A stretch of DNA of 64,000 nt from Toxoplasma gondii ME49 (lineage: Eukaryota; Apicomplexa; Conoidasida; Eucoccidiorida; Sarcocystidae): NCBI RefSeq assembly GCF_000006565.2, contig NC_031478.1, positions 4,045,788 to 4,109,787 of the forward strand, read 5' to 3'. The notes beneath the pieces are model-generated. The model made no database searches, had not been told where the DNA came from, and saw nothing but the letters and a program-made list of their open reading frames with translations. Of this stretch, positions 13,301-25,230 are shown one piece after another; the first letter of the stretch is position 1, and every line of letters starts with the position of its first letter. The position numbers and the translations under genes are program-made.

Positions 13301-15627
13301 CACTCGGCGCATCCCCCAGCGCGTGCAGGGAAGAACTACTTCCTTGACCTTCTGGTCTTCATGTCCGCTTTCCTCGTTTCGCTCAACTCGCCTTCGACTT
13401 CTCTTTGCGCAACTGGAAGAGACACCGAAACTGCGGGGAGGAGCATCCGACAGAGAAGCAGCAGGCGAGGCAGAAAACGAGGACGATGGCGAAGAAGACG
13501 GCGGAGAGGACGAAGAAGAAGACGCGGAAGCGAACGAAGAAGAGGGGCAGGTATCCGAAATCCGAGCACCTTCGCATTTGTTTAAAAAGGACTGGAGAAT
13601 ATCGTAGACAGGCGTTTCCGGTCCCCCCATGATCAGTCCGAGATCCGCGTAGCGGAACGCGAGACGCGAATACTTCTTCCCGTTACCATTCTCTCGCCTT
13701 CCATGTCCGCCGAGGTCTCTTCTCCCTTCGTCTGAATCCTCTTCTCCTGAGAGTTCTTGCGTGTCTTCTGGGACTTCTCCTGGCATCTCTCCCCTTCGGC
13801 ATCGACTTCTTCCCTCGTTCTGCAACGCCTGGTCTCCCTCGTCTCCCAGGGTGTCCTGCGAGTCCTGCCTGGCTATCGCTTTTGCCTCTACTCCCCATTC
13901 GAGGTCCGCCGCCGCGTTGGCTGCGAAGAGCACAGCCAACATGCACGCGCTGAAGGCATAGATCGCCCGGAAGGCCTGCGGAACGTCGCTCCACTTTCCT
14001 GCATGCAATGAGCGCCAGCTGGCTGCATGCAGCGCGTCCACTCTCTCCTTCGTCTCGGCGAGCCACTCCAGGCGAACGCGCCTGCACATCGAAGTGCATG
14101 CAGAGGCAGAAGACGCAGAAGAACGCTGCGACGAGGCAGCAGAAGACACAGACAGCGAAGCAGACGAAGGGGAGGCGGAAGAAGAAGGAGAGAGAGAGGA
14201 GGAAGATGCACGAAAGGCGACGGCGGAGGAACAATCGGCGACGGTCTCTGAAGCTGACGCCGCAGCAGAGGATGGAGCAGCAGAGGATGGAGCAGCAGAG
14301 GATGGAGCAGCAGAGGACCTGCCACCGACTCCGCGAGACAAAACCACGGAATCTCCCTCTCCCAGCTGCAGCGCTGCTTGCCGTTGCCTGCTGTTCTTCT
14401 CTACCTGAGACTGCACCAGGTCCTCAGCTCTTCTAGCCTCGGCTGCGTCCCTGTCTCCGTTGTCTCTCTCTTTTTCTTTCGTATCCCCGTGGTCTCGGTT
14501 AGGGCACCTTTCGTCCGAGTCCCTTCGCGGCTCATCTGCCGTCTCCGCCGACGCAGCGCGAGGAGCCTTTGCGCAGGGATGGGAGAAGAATGGATTGTCG
14601 AGGGCGGCAGGGGCAAGCAGACAGAGAGGCTCTTCGCTGAACATCTCGAGCGCGTCTCGAAAGAGCAGCCGCAGACCTAGCGGAAGTTCTGAATCGCGTT
14701 TCGCTGCAGCTTCTGCAAGTTCCGCAAGGTTTCAACAGGGGAGGCAGCAAGGCGAAGACAAGGTGAAGGAGCGAAAAACGAGCCAAGGTAGGACCTAGGA
14801 ACATCGGCAGACTTGGCAAGAGACGCGAGAAAGCAAGAAGCAGCAGCAGGGAGCCAGCAGGCTGTCACCGGCATTCGATTGAGCCTGAAATTGCCTTTCT
14901 TTGACTCGGATTTGATCAGCATTTGCAGAAGAGAAACGCGGCGTTGCACTTTCTGCTTTGAATCCGTGAAACGCCTTCCTTTTTTCAGAGGGAGTGATGC
15001 GACTCCCAGGAGAGAACATCTTCGCGAGAGCGGACGTATGAAAGTGCCTGCATTTCACCTTGAACATTTTCAACAGTGCTGAGTTCACTGAATAAAAAAA
15101 GCCTTGCAAGTTTGACTATTTCTAAAACACGAGGGTAATGGTGCAGGACGCAGCAGTGCCTGTTTTTTGTATCCTTGTGCATCTACATTCACAGGACTCT
15201 AGAACTGGAGAACTCGAGTTACAGCGCCTTGACTGCCGCTGCACACAGAATGTAGCCGATGGGAAGCATTTCCTTCGTGCCGTCGGATGCCGAACTTGAG
15301 CACTTGGAGCCGTCGATAAGCCGCCTCCCGATCTCTTCTCAAGACACACGGGCGTTGAAGCTTACCATTCTGGAAATACGCGAGAAGGCGGCTGAGGGCC
15401 GCGTTCGTCGGCAAGCAGTCATCCGCGAAGAAACGGAGAGCTCGCAGAAATCGACATTTCTTGCATGTCGACAGATTCGCCTCCTTCTCCTCGTTGTCCT
15501 TTGAGAAGTCTCGCTCTTCATCGTGCTCCACCCTGTCGCGGCGTTCTGCCGGTGGCTGGCGGAGACGGCCTTTCGGGGACTCTTGCACTCGACCTGCTTC
15601 GCTCCCCATTCCGGGACGCCGCCGCAT
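10393..15627 (-). CDS. KDM8: JMJD5/KDM8-like JmjC-domain Fe(II)/2-oxoglutarate oxygenase
   Basis: Four exons, 15627-15366, 14676-12520, 11610-11444 and 11010-10393, join in phase to 1,067 residues. The first in-frame ATG after an upstream stop was chosen; a second lies at 15609. The N-terminal half matches the JMJD5 helical domain (a SWRSLHAGKWSDVP segment and a DLGLIMGGP segment). The JmjC core follows: RPLLIRGGASHWPA, YMAQHALLEQVPAL, WIGPKGTVSPAHTD, then GDILFIPKLWWHLV. Iron ligands are H829 and D831 (HTD) and H1051 (WWH), and a Lys follows in VVGCKRF where the 2-oxoglutarate site lies in the family. JMJD5 proteins are arginyl hydroxylases, with histone demethylation also claimed. The protein is more than twice the usual length because of a Ser/Ala-rich N-terminal stretch, a roughly 140-residue acidic insertion near 632-770, and a second charged insertion near 880-1010. 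Intron 2 holds an AT microsatellite. The family assignment is firm; the substrate is unknown. Confidence 0.9.
11658..11722. repeat. (AT)n microsatellite in JMJD5 intron 2
   Basis: (AT)13 or longer, followed by TATATATGTAGATATATA, just upstream on the minus strand of the exon carrying the HTD motif. Confidence 0.9.
14264..14312 (-). repeat. 15-bp coding tandem repeat
   Basis: A 15-bp unit is repeated just over three times inside JMJD5 exon 2. It encodes the pentapeptide PSSAA in tandem within a Ser/Ala-rich low-complexity region. Confidence 0.85.
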
Positions 15628-15834
15628 CGACTGATTCGTCTGCCCGCTGCCGGCCTTCTCTCTCACTCATCGACACCAGAAAAGAAACTCGATACGCTTC
15701 TTGGGCTCATATGTAAGCAGCAAAAATGGGCATTTATACATACACGTCGAAAGCCACCTAGAGAAACATCCTCAGAGCAGAAAAGAGTATAATATCCATT
15801 TGCACAGTACGTATACATAAAATATGTACCAATT

Positions 15835-15910
15835 CATATATATATATGTATATATATGTGTATACATACTTATGTGTATATACGTGTATTTGGATACGTA
15901 GATATATGTG
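15835..15910. repeat. (TA)n/TATG microsatellite
   Basis: Alternating TATATG/TATACATA sequence lies about 200 bp upstream of the JMJD5 start codon. Confidence 0.85.
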
Positions 15911-16060
15911 TCGTCGTTTTTAGGACTGCTGTTCTTCGATCCACGCTTCTCTGTCTCCCGCTTGAAGGGCATGCCGAGGAGTCACCACACAGCGGTCGAC
16001 TACGGGCGTTGTCGTTTTATTTGCGCAACGAAGAGGCGAAGCAAATGCAGAGGGCTTCTT

Positions 16061-16490
16061 CAGAAGACTTAAAGAGAGAGGTTTTCAAAAAAAAAGTCTT
16101 CTCTTGGTGGAGCGAATCCGGACATCGTTGGCCAAGGCAGAGACAGCGTCAGAGGAAGACACCGCAAAGAGAAGGCGGAAGGGAGGCCGAAAAAGAGAGA
16201 GAGGAGATGGACAGAGCGAAGACGAGGAGATACGGAGAAAAAGAGGAGAGAGAAAAAGAGGAGACACAGAGAAGCGATAGAGAGAGACACAGAGAGGCGA
16301 TAGAGAGGAGGGAAAGAGAAAGAGGGACAGGAAAAGGCCGGAAATGCACACACAGATGCAGAGAGAGGAAAAACGAAAGAGGCAAAAGCTGGACAGATCG
16401 AGAAAACCGGAGAAGAAGGAAGAAGCGCCGGACAGAGGGAAATGCCGGTGACAGAACACAACAAAAGAGGACCCTTTCGTTTCGCCGTGA
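16061..16490 (+). repeat. About 430-bp polypurine (GA-rich) tract
   Basis: The plus strand is dominated by AGAGA, GAAGA and GGAGA units with few pyrimidines. Frames across it encode only Arg/Glu/Lys-rich or Phe/Ser/Leu-rich low-complexity sequence. Confidence 0.7.
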
Positions 16491-16682
16491 AAAAGCCGAC
16501 TAGCTGCGGATCTCCGAGTGTTCATTCTTGTACCCTTCGAGACAATTAAAATGAGAGAGAAAAAGGCGGAAAACGAGAAGAGAAAGGACGTTGCGGCAGA
16601 AAACGGAAGCGTTTCTTTCCTCGCTATTGTTTCTCTGGACACTCGAGACAGCTGCCGATTCAGGTTCAAGTGAACTATACGC

Positions 16683-16689
16683 TGCATGC
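16683..16689. promoter_or_regulatory. TGCATGC element
   Basis: A palindromic TGCATGC occurs in the divergent intergenic region. In Toxoplasma and relatives this word is enriched in promoters and is linked to ApiAP2 factors. Function here is inferred from position only. Confidence 0.4.
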
Positions 16690-16856
16690 GACTATCGATT
16701 GGTACGACGGCTGCAGACGCGAAAGCTGCAGTTTCTTCTTCGCCTTTTCCTCTGGACTGTTTCGCTTCCTGTTTGAAAGCGAGTCATTTTCCTTCTCCCT
16801 CTTTCTGTGTCTCTTTCCTTCTTCTTCCCTCAACTCTTGACAGTACCGAGGCGGCT

Positions 16857-16867
16857 TGCATGCATGC
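16857..16867. promoter_or_regulatory. Overlapping double TGCATGC element
   Basis: TGCATGCATGC contains two overlapping copies of the coccidian promoter word. It lies about 990 bp upstream of the UBA4 start codon. Confidence 0.4.
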
Positions 16868-17765
16868 GCTCGCGAATTTTTCTCGCGTTGTTGAGACTTT
16901 GTCTTCTGCAGGTTTTTCCCTCCGCAGTGTTTCCCCATTTGTCCCCTCTGCTGTCTCCTCCTTCAGTTGACTTCTTTCATCGCATTCGCCTTCAAGTGTC
17001 TGGCTCCTCCTCCTTCTGCTCTGTTCGTCTCTCGCGCCTCTTATCTCCCTGCCGCTTCCTCACTTTTCAGGTCTCCAGTGTCCCTATTTTTCGGCTCTCG
17101 CCTTTTCAAGAGCCTCGACAGTCGTCGTTCCTGCGAGCTTTCTGTCATTTTAAAGAGGAACCACTCGTTCTTTTCAGTTCTTTCCCTTCGTTTGGTCCTC
17201 GACTCTTCTCGCTTCTCCTTTCCTCCTCCCAGGTGAGCCGTGTTTCTTCGTTCTTCCTGTGGTGAGGTTGAGTATCCACTTTTCTTTCTCTTTTACTGGG
17301 AAGTCAGAGACAGAGAGAACAGGGAACATCCGGTAGACGAATCAGCAGAGTCCGTATGGCCCTCCCGAGTCCCTCTTCTCTTCCTAGATTACTTTTCTTC
17401 TCATCTTCTCTTTTCCACTTCGTCTCCTACCGTTTTGCCTCTCTTTGTCCATTCCTTGCGGAGACTCTACGCAACCTGTAGAGGCGCCGCCGCCGCAGAA
17501 CGGCCTTCCTGGCTGCAGTCGTTCGTTTCGGACCTCCGCATATAAGGTGGACGACAAAACACTACAGAAAGAACGGGGATGGACTTCCGGAGCGCTTCGG
17601 CAGACCACTGCCTCTGAGATGACCTCTCTTTCTCTTCTTTCGAGAGACAGAATATCGCAGAGTACAAAACGAGGGGATGCTTCCTCACGCGCGATCCGAG
17701 CCTTGCCTCGCGAATGACGGAGGGGCTTTCTGTGAGAGAGATTGAGCCCCCAATTTCGCTCCACG

Positions 17766-17772
17766 TGCATGC
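17766..17772. promoter_or_regulatory. TGCATGC element, 84 bp upstream of the UBA4 start codon
   Basis: A single TGCATGC lies close to the start codon of the UBA4/MOCS3 gene, the position expected of a core-promoter or early 5' UTR element. Confidence 0.5.
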
Positions 17773-17855
17773 AGTCACGCGCCCCATATACTCCCATGCG
17801 GAGAAGGGAGAAAGCCAGAACTAGGTAAGGAGGACTCGCATCTCCTTTCTGAAAA

Positions 17856-20800
17856 ATGACACCCAACTCGTCGCCATTCTCGTCCGCCCTCTTCCTTTCC
17901 GGGGTGTTTTTCGGGACGCTTCTCGGTGCACAGCTGGCGCGCTACCGCTTGAATCACCCATCGTCGACCTCTTCTCGTTCTCTTTCTTCTCCTTCTTCTC
18001 CGTCTTCTCCTTCTTCTCCGTCTTCTCCGTCTTCTCCATCTTCTGGTTCTCCTTTCTCCTCTCCGTCTCTTCAAGGCGTTCACAGCACTTTGCGGGGGTC
18101 TTCAAGGGGAGAGTTGGCCGCTCCTGTGTCTTCGGCAACGCGAGCTTCGGAGCACCATAAACACGAGACGGAGGACGCGGAGAGAGCGACGAGAGACCGC
18201 CGAGGCGCGGATCCGAACGGACTTCCTGCCTCGGCGCCCGACGAGGCCGGCAGCATTAGTGAAGGAGACAGCAAAGGAGAGGATACTGGAGGTGATAGCT
18301 GGATGGACCTGGCGAGCGAGCAGGGTGAGGAAGGGGAGAGCGACAGCCAGGAGACTGAGGCTGAGCGTAGACAGAGAGACCGTCTCGCGCGGGACTGTCT
18401 GAGAAGCCTGAGAGGAGAGACAGTCGAGCTTTCTCCTTCTCCGTGCCTAGTCCTGGAGGTGTGTAGTGACAGCGACGAGTCGAGACGCGCCTGCCACCGC
18501 CCCCGCTCTCCCGGTTTTCTCAGCGATTTCGCTCGCCTGCTCTCCACAACCGTACGGGGGCTGCATCGCACCCTTCCGGGGGCCTTCGCTGGCTCCTCGG
18601 ACCTCGACGCGGAGACACCTGTGGGGACAGGGGAGAGCGAGGAGACACTCTTCCCCGTCTCGCTTCGGCTCCCGGACGCCTGGTGGGATGAGACGGCCTC
18701 GTACGCCCAGCGCTTCAGCCGCCAAGTCCTGCTGCCTTCGTGGGGTCTTGCGGCTCAGAGACGCCTGCGGACAAGTTCAGTTTTGATTGTGGGGTGCGGC
18801 GGCCTAGGCTGTCCAGCGGCTCTCTACCTTTGCGCCGGAGGCATTGGTGAGGTCGGCGACTAGGGAAGCTTCAGAGATATCGCCAGGTGAAGGCGAGAGG
18901 AAAGAGAGAGAAAGACATGAGTTGCTTGTAGAGAGCAAAGCCTCTTAATGGCGGTACCGACGCTCTCGCTTCATGCCTAGAGAGGCTGAGGACACAGGCC
19001 AGATGGCCCAGGGAGGAGCCTGGGGGTGAAACCATCGCAGGCGTCTCTAGGGCAACCGTGTCGGGTGGTGGAGGCATGAAGTTGCATTTCAAGAGCTCCA
19101 CGACGCTCGATGGTCCTGTGTGCGACCCGTCGCTCCGCTATCTTCTCTCTCCTATCCTTCGTCTTCTCTTCTTGTTCCCTCTCCTCTTCTCGTTTTCTCT
19201 GCTGCTTTTCTTCGCTCTTCTTTCCTTCTCTCTTAGTCAAAGTTCGAGACATTCGATGGGGGCAGTCGAGCGGTAAGGGACGGCCACTTGACAGCCGGTT
19301 TTGATTGTTGTGTCTAAATGAAAGAAAGGAAGAAGCGTTCGGTCTCCGCTGCCAACAGAGGAACCCGTAGTCGTCTTGGTTCTGCTTTCCAGGGAAATTC
19401 AAATTCGAGAATTCAGGCACTTCGAGCCTTGTGTAATTTGCGGGTGCAGGTCGCCTTGGCCTCGTCGACGGGGACGACGTTGAAGTTTCAAACTTGCAGC
19501 GGTGCGTTTCAAATCTCGGACTCCTGAGAAAAGCGATGAGGAAGGAAAAAACACCCCGAAACGCTGCAGGAGTCTAACGACAAACAGAGGCTGTTTTCTG
19601 GGAGTTCGTAGTCGCGTCGGCACATAGAGATATCCGAACATATACCTACCTATCTGTCTATTTATCTACGTGCGTGTATGTATGAGATGCGCTTGAAAAA
19701 GGTAGAAATGTATTTGTAGATCACTTGACAACCAGCTGTGAAAGTGTTACGAGCCAGGTGGAGGGCCAAACTTTGGTGGGCGGTAGAAGCAGACGCGTCC
19801 CGTTTTCTTGGTGGACATCGACGCCTTTCCTCTATTGAAATGCACCCTTTGTTTTTCTTCAGACAGGTCGCCCATACGGAAGCTCGCGCGGGGTGGAAGA
19901 AAGTTCACTCGTTGCGCCACACGTGTCGGGCTGTCAACTCCCAGGTGAGAGAAAAGTTCGCGTCTGGATTTTGCGTCCCGCAACCGGATGCAAATGTCTT
20001 TCGCTTGCTTTCAGAGATCTACAGCAGTCAACGTTCTCAGTTTCTACGTGGATCCTCGTTTGTGGCGAGAGACCGGTTTCCGGCTTCCTGGGAGATAGTT
20101 TGGCAAGTCCCAGGTTCCTCTCGGACATGCGTCTGCTCACATCGCTACTCCCGCCTTGTCTTGCGCGGACGGCCCGGTCAAGATGTCCCAGCGCGTTTTG
20201 CATGTTCCATCCTTCGAAACCGACCCGCACGCGCCTAGACTCATTTTCTCTGCACTTGGCGTCGTCGTCGCGACTCGCCTTCTGAATTCTTGGTAGCTGC
20301 CCTGCAAGCCAGTTCAAGCGGCCGGTTTCTCTACCTGCGCTTCCGATTCTCGCGGAAGAATCTGGTCCGGCACCCTGTGGAGGTGCAGAGAAATGTTTCG
20401 TGCCTCGCTGCGGGCTTCATATATGGGGCACTGTCCTCTGCGCCGTCCCTCAGGTCGCCATCGAGACGTACCCGTTCCACCTTTCGTGGGGAAATGCTCT
20501 GAACTTGGTGCGGCGTTTTGACGTTATCGTCGACGCGACTGACAATCAACCTACCAGGTGTGCACGCTCGGCTCGCCTGCACCGAGCGCAAGACGGTTTC
20601 TTGAGTTCTTAGGGGATACGAGGGCTGTACGCAGCTCCCCATGTCAGAAGCCAGGATCACGTTTTCGTATTTTCGCTTTCACTGTTCTCCTGGGCACTGT
20701 ATTGTTACACTTGTGCACAAAGACTGAGAGGGGCGCGATTTGAGCAGGGAGACACCGAGTCAGCCAGAGTTTTCTCGTCGAGCAATCCGAGTCGGGGCCT

Positions 20801-23800
20801 TGGAGGGAGGCCGTGAGATGAGCACACACTTGACGCCTTTGCAAGTGCCTTCTATGTCAAATTTCAGGTTTCTTCTCAACGATGCCTGCGTCCTGGCAGG
20901 CAAGCCTCTCGTGTGCGGCAGCGCGCTGCGCTGGGAGGGCCAGCTCTGTGTGTACAACCTCGGTTTGTCTCCTGGGTCCACGGGCTCTCCCGCTTCATCC
21001 AGTTCTCTCCGCTCGCCCTGCTACCGCTGTCTCCACCCCGTCCCGTCAGGAGACGCCGAGGCAGGGGCCTGCGACGTCCACGGCGTCATTGGGCCTGCTC
21101 CCGGCGTCGTGGGCATTCTTCAGGTCGGCTTATGTTCGGGCAGCGCCTCAACCTGCGTAGAGGGTGTCGCGAACCCGGGGTGTGAACGAATTTACCTTGC
21201 CGTTAATGGGAGGCGCCATTCATCAGCGCGCCGACAACCAGCATGCCCTGTCCAGTTCACTCTGTCTCGTTTTCCTGGCATGGGCGTTTGACACAGATGT
21301 GTGCCCCGCGGCCAGAGGTGCCTTCTCGGTGTCTAGGTTCTGAGTTTGGTTTTCATTCTTCGCCTGTCGCCAGTGTGACTCCTACGTTCGCGGCAGTGCT
21401 TCAGGTCACCGAGGGGCTTAGATTTGCTTTGCTTTCTCGCTCTCTTCAGGCGCTAGAGACGCTCAAAATCTGCGGCGGATTGACGCGTGGCGAGGCATCG
21501 GCGCGTTTGCTGACCTTCGATGGCCTCGACGTCGATCGGCCCTTCCGGACATTTCGCCTAAGGCGAAAACGAGAAGACTGTCAATGTAGGACAGAGACAA
21601 GACAGGAGAAACATGAAAAGCTGGAGCAACGGGGAACTGTAGGGCCTTCAGTAAAGGATACACTGCAGAATAGGAGCAGAAGACGTCAGTGAACAGAGCG
21701 AGAAGGGAGGCCGCAAAGACGCAGAGGGACCCGAGTCCGCACAGCCAGGAAGTACACAGGAGCTAGAGACGGAGATGCAAAGGAAGGGAGAAAAAGAAGG
21801 GAGTCGCCACGAGAACAGAGAAGAAAGAGTGGCGCAGGAAGGTGGGAGAGAAAGCAGGCGGCCGATGCCGAGTAGACGATGACTCAGACTCAACAGAGAT
21901 ATGGGGAAAGAGAAGACGAAGATCGCAAGACTACTGAGGAACATAAGGCGACGCAGGACAGACGTGGACCATGGACGGGAGAATGACTAGACAGAAGCGT
22001 CAACCGTAACGCCTGTTTTGTCTCTTCCATTTTCCTCTCCCTGCTGCCATGTGGCTATTCGTGTCTCAGTTTCGTGCACTTTTCTGTTTATTGATTTGAT
22101 GTCGTTGCCTGCTTTGCCCGGTGTGTCTCGTTTTCTGTGCCTCAGCGTGCGGCACAGGTCCTCAGCGCATTACGTCTCTCACGGTAGGTGTGCGCGAGAG
22201 AAAAAAGAGACTTTCTCGTGTTTGTATGCTCTCTCTGCAGTGTTTCTTCGGTAGCGATTCGCTCGCAGCGTAGCAGGGAATGAGGAAGCGCCTGTCTCTG
22301 CCTACGCTGTACGGTTCGCCGGTGCATTTCTCGCTGCTCGCACTATCTTGTGCCTCATTGTATTTTCCGTTCAGCCGCGCCCCGAGTATTCGGTGGTGTG
22401 CCCCTTTCCCGTCCTCGCCGAGCATCAGAAGCTTTCCTCGACGCTCTTCATGCTCATGTTTTCTCTCCACCTGGTTCTCCACCGCCAACTATCCTGTCTT
22501 CTTACTGGCAGCGTCGTGGCGGGCCTGCTGCTGCATGCGCGGCTCCGGCCTTCCAGGGATTCACATGAGGGCGACGCGAGAGACGCCGGAGAAGCAGACG
22601 AAGTGAAAGGCCAGGGACAAGGCGACCGCGTCGATGCTCAGGCTGGCTGTCTCGTCTTTCGGTCTGGTTCGGAGAAACATCATGAATTCTCGTCTTTCTT
22701 TCCTTCATTTCCTACGTTTTCTTGTCCCCAAACCGCAGCGGCGAAGGCTGCCTTCCGCGCCGTCGTTATTGCTGCCACTGTGTGTGCTCGGGGCCTGAGA
22801 GATGAAACCGAGGCCTTTCGGTTTGCTGGGGAAGCGGAGAAGCGGGGAGAGGCGGGGGTTCAGACCTCCGTGTCGAGGAGAGGGGAAAGCAAGGACACAC
22901 CTGAGCCGGACGCGAGTTACTTGCTTTTGCCTATTGATGTTCGACCCTGCGTCCACGCAGAGGTTGGCCAACTCCCCTTCTCCCTTCACTTGCCGCTGCC
23001 GCAGTTGCAGAAGGAAGTAGAGAACATCAGGAAGCTGGTCAGAGAGCAGACGGAAGAAGAGGGAGACGGAGAAACAGGGGGACTGGTAGAGGAGAGTGCG
23101 TGGGAAAACGGAGGGCCGGAAGCCGAGGAGCCGAGGCCGAACGCGCAGACACTTGCACATCGTGAAAAGTGGACGAGAGCGAAGGCAGATGACCGTAGCG
23201 AACGAGGGAGCAGAGCCCAGAAAGAGAGACAAGCGAACCCACGCACGCACGATGTCGTGCATATGACACTGCTGCAGCGTTTCATTCTCCAGCAGCTCCA
23301 CCTTTCACTCTCTGATTTTCGAGGCAGCAACACGCCAGCCCCACTGAGTCACATCATTTGTGTCCTGATCTGTAGACGAGGGAACGATAGTGCTATTGCC
23401 ACAAAACTCCTTGCGAGATTAAACGATGAGACATGCAGTGTAAAAATACGGAGAAACGGAAGTCACAAACAGGGAGAAACGGCGGGAGGAAGGAGTAACG
23501 CGTTTGAGGACACCCACTCAGATGCAGAAGGGTCGTCTGGAGTTGCGGACAAGGCTGACGGAAAAGTGTGTGCCGGAGCACTGCGGACAGAGCACAGAAA
23601 GAAAGAGGGGGAAAGCTGTGAAGGGGGCAAACAATCAGTTTGTGTAGACAGCAGAATTGAGGAGGCAACAGGAAAACAACACGGAAATTGGCGCGGCCAC
23701 ACAGGCGCAGGGAAGGAGGGCAAGAACAAGAGTGGTGAGAACGGCGCGAAAGAGGACACAGAGGGATCGGACGAAGAGATACAGAAATTAAAAGACTTGA

Positions 23801-23964
23801 GTGCAGAGAGAACTGGAGGAAAGCGAGGGCATGGACGAACGGGACCTGGAAGAAAATTGGAGAAATGCACTCAGATTCGCATTCCCCAGGTCTCTGTTTT
23901 CAATCTCACCGGCGGCCTCCTGCAGCTCCAGAGGCAGGGATTCCTCTCCATGCCGATTGTGTGA
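17856..23964 (+). CDS. UBA4: MOCS3/UBA4-like adenylyltransferase-sulfurtransferase (E1-like ThiF plus rhodanese)
   Basis: Eight exons, 17856-18846, 19450-19501, 19863-19944, 20454-20557, 20868-21123, 21450-21585, 22146-22183 and 22375-23964, join in perfect phase to 1,082 residues. The E1 core starts at RFSRQVLLP, followed by the nucleotide loop [13 protein letters not shown] (about 312), [17 protein letters not shown], and [13 protein letters not shown]. Two Cys pairs, CYRC (about 461-464) and CQSC (539-542), are the expected zinc ligands. The E1 catalytic Cys is probably in [15 protein letters not shown] (about 478). The last exon carries a rhodanese domain: IDVRP near 741, the active loop CRRGNDS with C886, and a final [10 protein letters not shown]. 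The family activates Urm1 (tRNA wobble thiolation) and MOCS2A (molybdopterin). The protein is more than twice the usual size: it has a 280-residue Ser/Glu-rich N-terminus with a hydrophobic stretch at about 8-28, and an insertion of about 100 residues splits the rhodanese. Confidence 0.92.
17988..18060 (+). repeat. Coding (TCTTCTCCx)n repeat
   Basis: Tandem TCTTCTCCT/G-type units encode a Pro-Ser-Ser tract near residues 46-65 of the UBA4 N-terminal extension. Confidence 0.8.
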
Positions 23965-25196
23965 GGGACGAGGAAAGATCAGCTAGCAAACGATGTGAAA
24001 GAATTTATTTTTGATTTGTGCGATGATCTGGCATTTGCGTCTTTTTTCTGATCAGTTGCCCGAAAAGAGTGCCTTCTTTCGTTGACGGGTGAACTGTGTT
24101 TTCTTCCGAATGCAGCTGATTTATGCAGCTAGCAAACCAATCGCCATTCAGTGCGTGGACGTTCCCCGAAAAATGTGACCTCCACCGTCTGCATTGAAGA
24201 TCCTGTCACGTTGAACGAGATCGCGTCGGTGGGGGCGTGGTCAGCGACTCTGTACTGCATACCTCAAAGTGGATATACCACTACAACTCGGTGCGTAGGA
24301 TGTTCTCCGTGTCTGCAGATTCGAGATACAGAAAACCCAGCTGTGCATGGTTCTTCCGTGCGCGAGAGTCTCGCATTCCGAGAACACGCCTCCTGTGCAC
24401 CGGAGAGTTTAGAACAAACATATATATTACCCTCACCGGATAGAGTGTCTTTTCACCACCTGAGAGAGGTAGAAGATACAATCGACGGACGGCCCGTCAC
24501 CCAGTTTTGTGCATATATCCCCATAAACAAAAAGTGATACACAGCGTTGCTATTCGGGGTGAGAGACGAATGAAAATGCACTGATACGTCGAGTTGCTCG
24601 TGGTGAGAATGTTTGGAAAGCCTTTTGTCACTGCATCTGGCTGAGATTTTTCAGATCGCGTTGTAGCTCTTCGGAAGCGCCTTCCGAAGTACACGAACAA
24701 TACGCGATGTTTCGTGGAACGCACAAACGTTTCACGCAGGCGTGGTCCACGATTTCACTGGAGGCGGCGTTCCGCGTCCAGGCAACGTCATTTCTCTTCC
24801 GACACTCGTGAATGGTATAGCTGCGTCTGACGGGTTTCGCTGTTACAGCGTGGACCGAGAGCACCGGCTCTTGCTCATACCACCACCGAAAGAGGAGCGG
24901 GGTGTCTGTGGGGCTCCCGCCCTCTACAGGTACAGAAAGATGCGTGTTCGTCCCCGCCCCAGCCTCGACACTGCCGAGATCCAGAGGGGAAGAACCAGGA
25001 CGCCAGCGGGGTATAATGCACCGTACAATGCGACAAAGTGTAAATGACTGCAGTTAGAAAGTCTGTAACGGAAAACACTCCGCCACTAAGTCAGAACAAT
25101 GTGTGCAGAAGACAGAATTGCTCGCACGTGGTCGACTTGAGAAGTAAACGCAGTGTTACCTCGAAGTAAGTTCCACGACATCACACTGATACACTA

Positions 25197-25230
<34 letters not shown>

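Larger units (their letters stand above)
15628..17855. promoter_or_regulatory. Divergent promoter region of JMJD5 (-) and UBA4/MOCS3 (+)
   Basis: This 2.2 kb spacer separates two divergent genes and so should hold both promoters and 5' UTRs. It contains an AT microsatellite, a long GA-rich tract, and three places with the coccidian promoter word TGCATGC. Translated segments here are low-complexity and have no family resemblance, so I call no gene. Confidence 0.6.

Noticed and set aside
16085..16687. Minus-strand 200-codon Ser/Phe/Leu-rich frame with membrane-like look
   Set aside because: The hydrophobic pattern comes from reading the polypurine tract in reverse; no splice partners or family.
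22705..23301. 198-codon minus-strand frame
   Set aside because: Lies opposite the last UBA4 exon, which carries the rhodanese domain on the plus strand.
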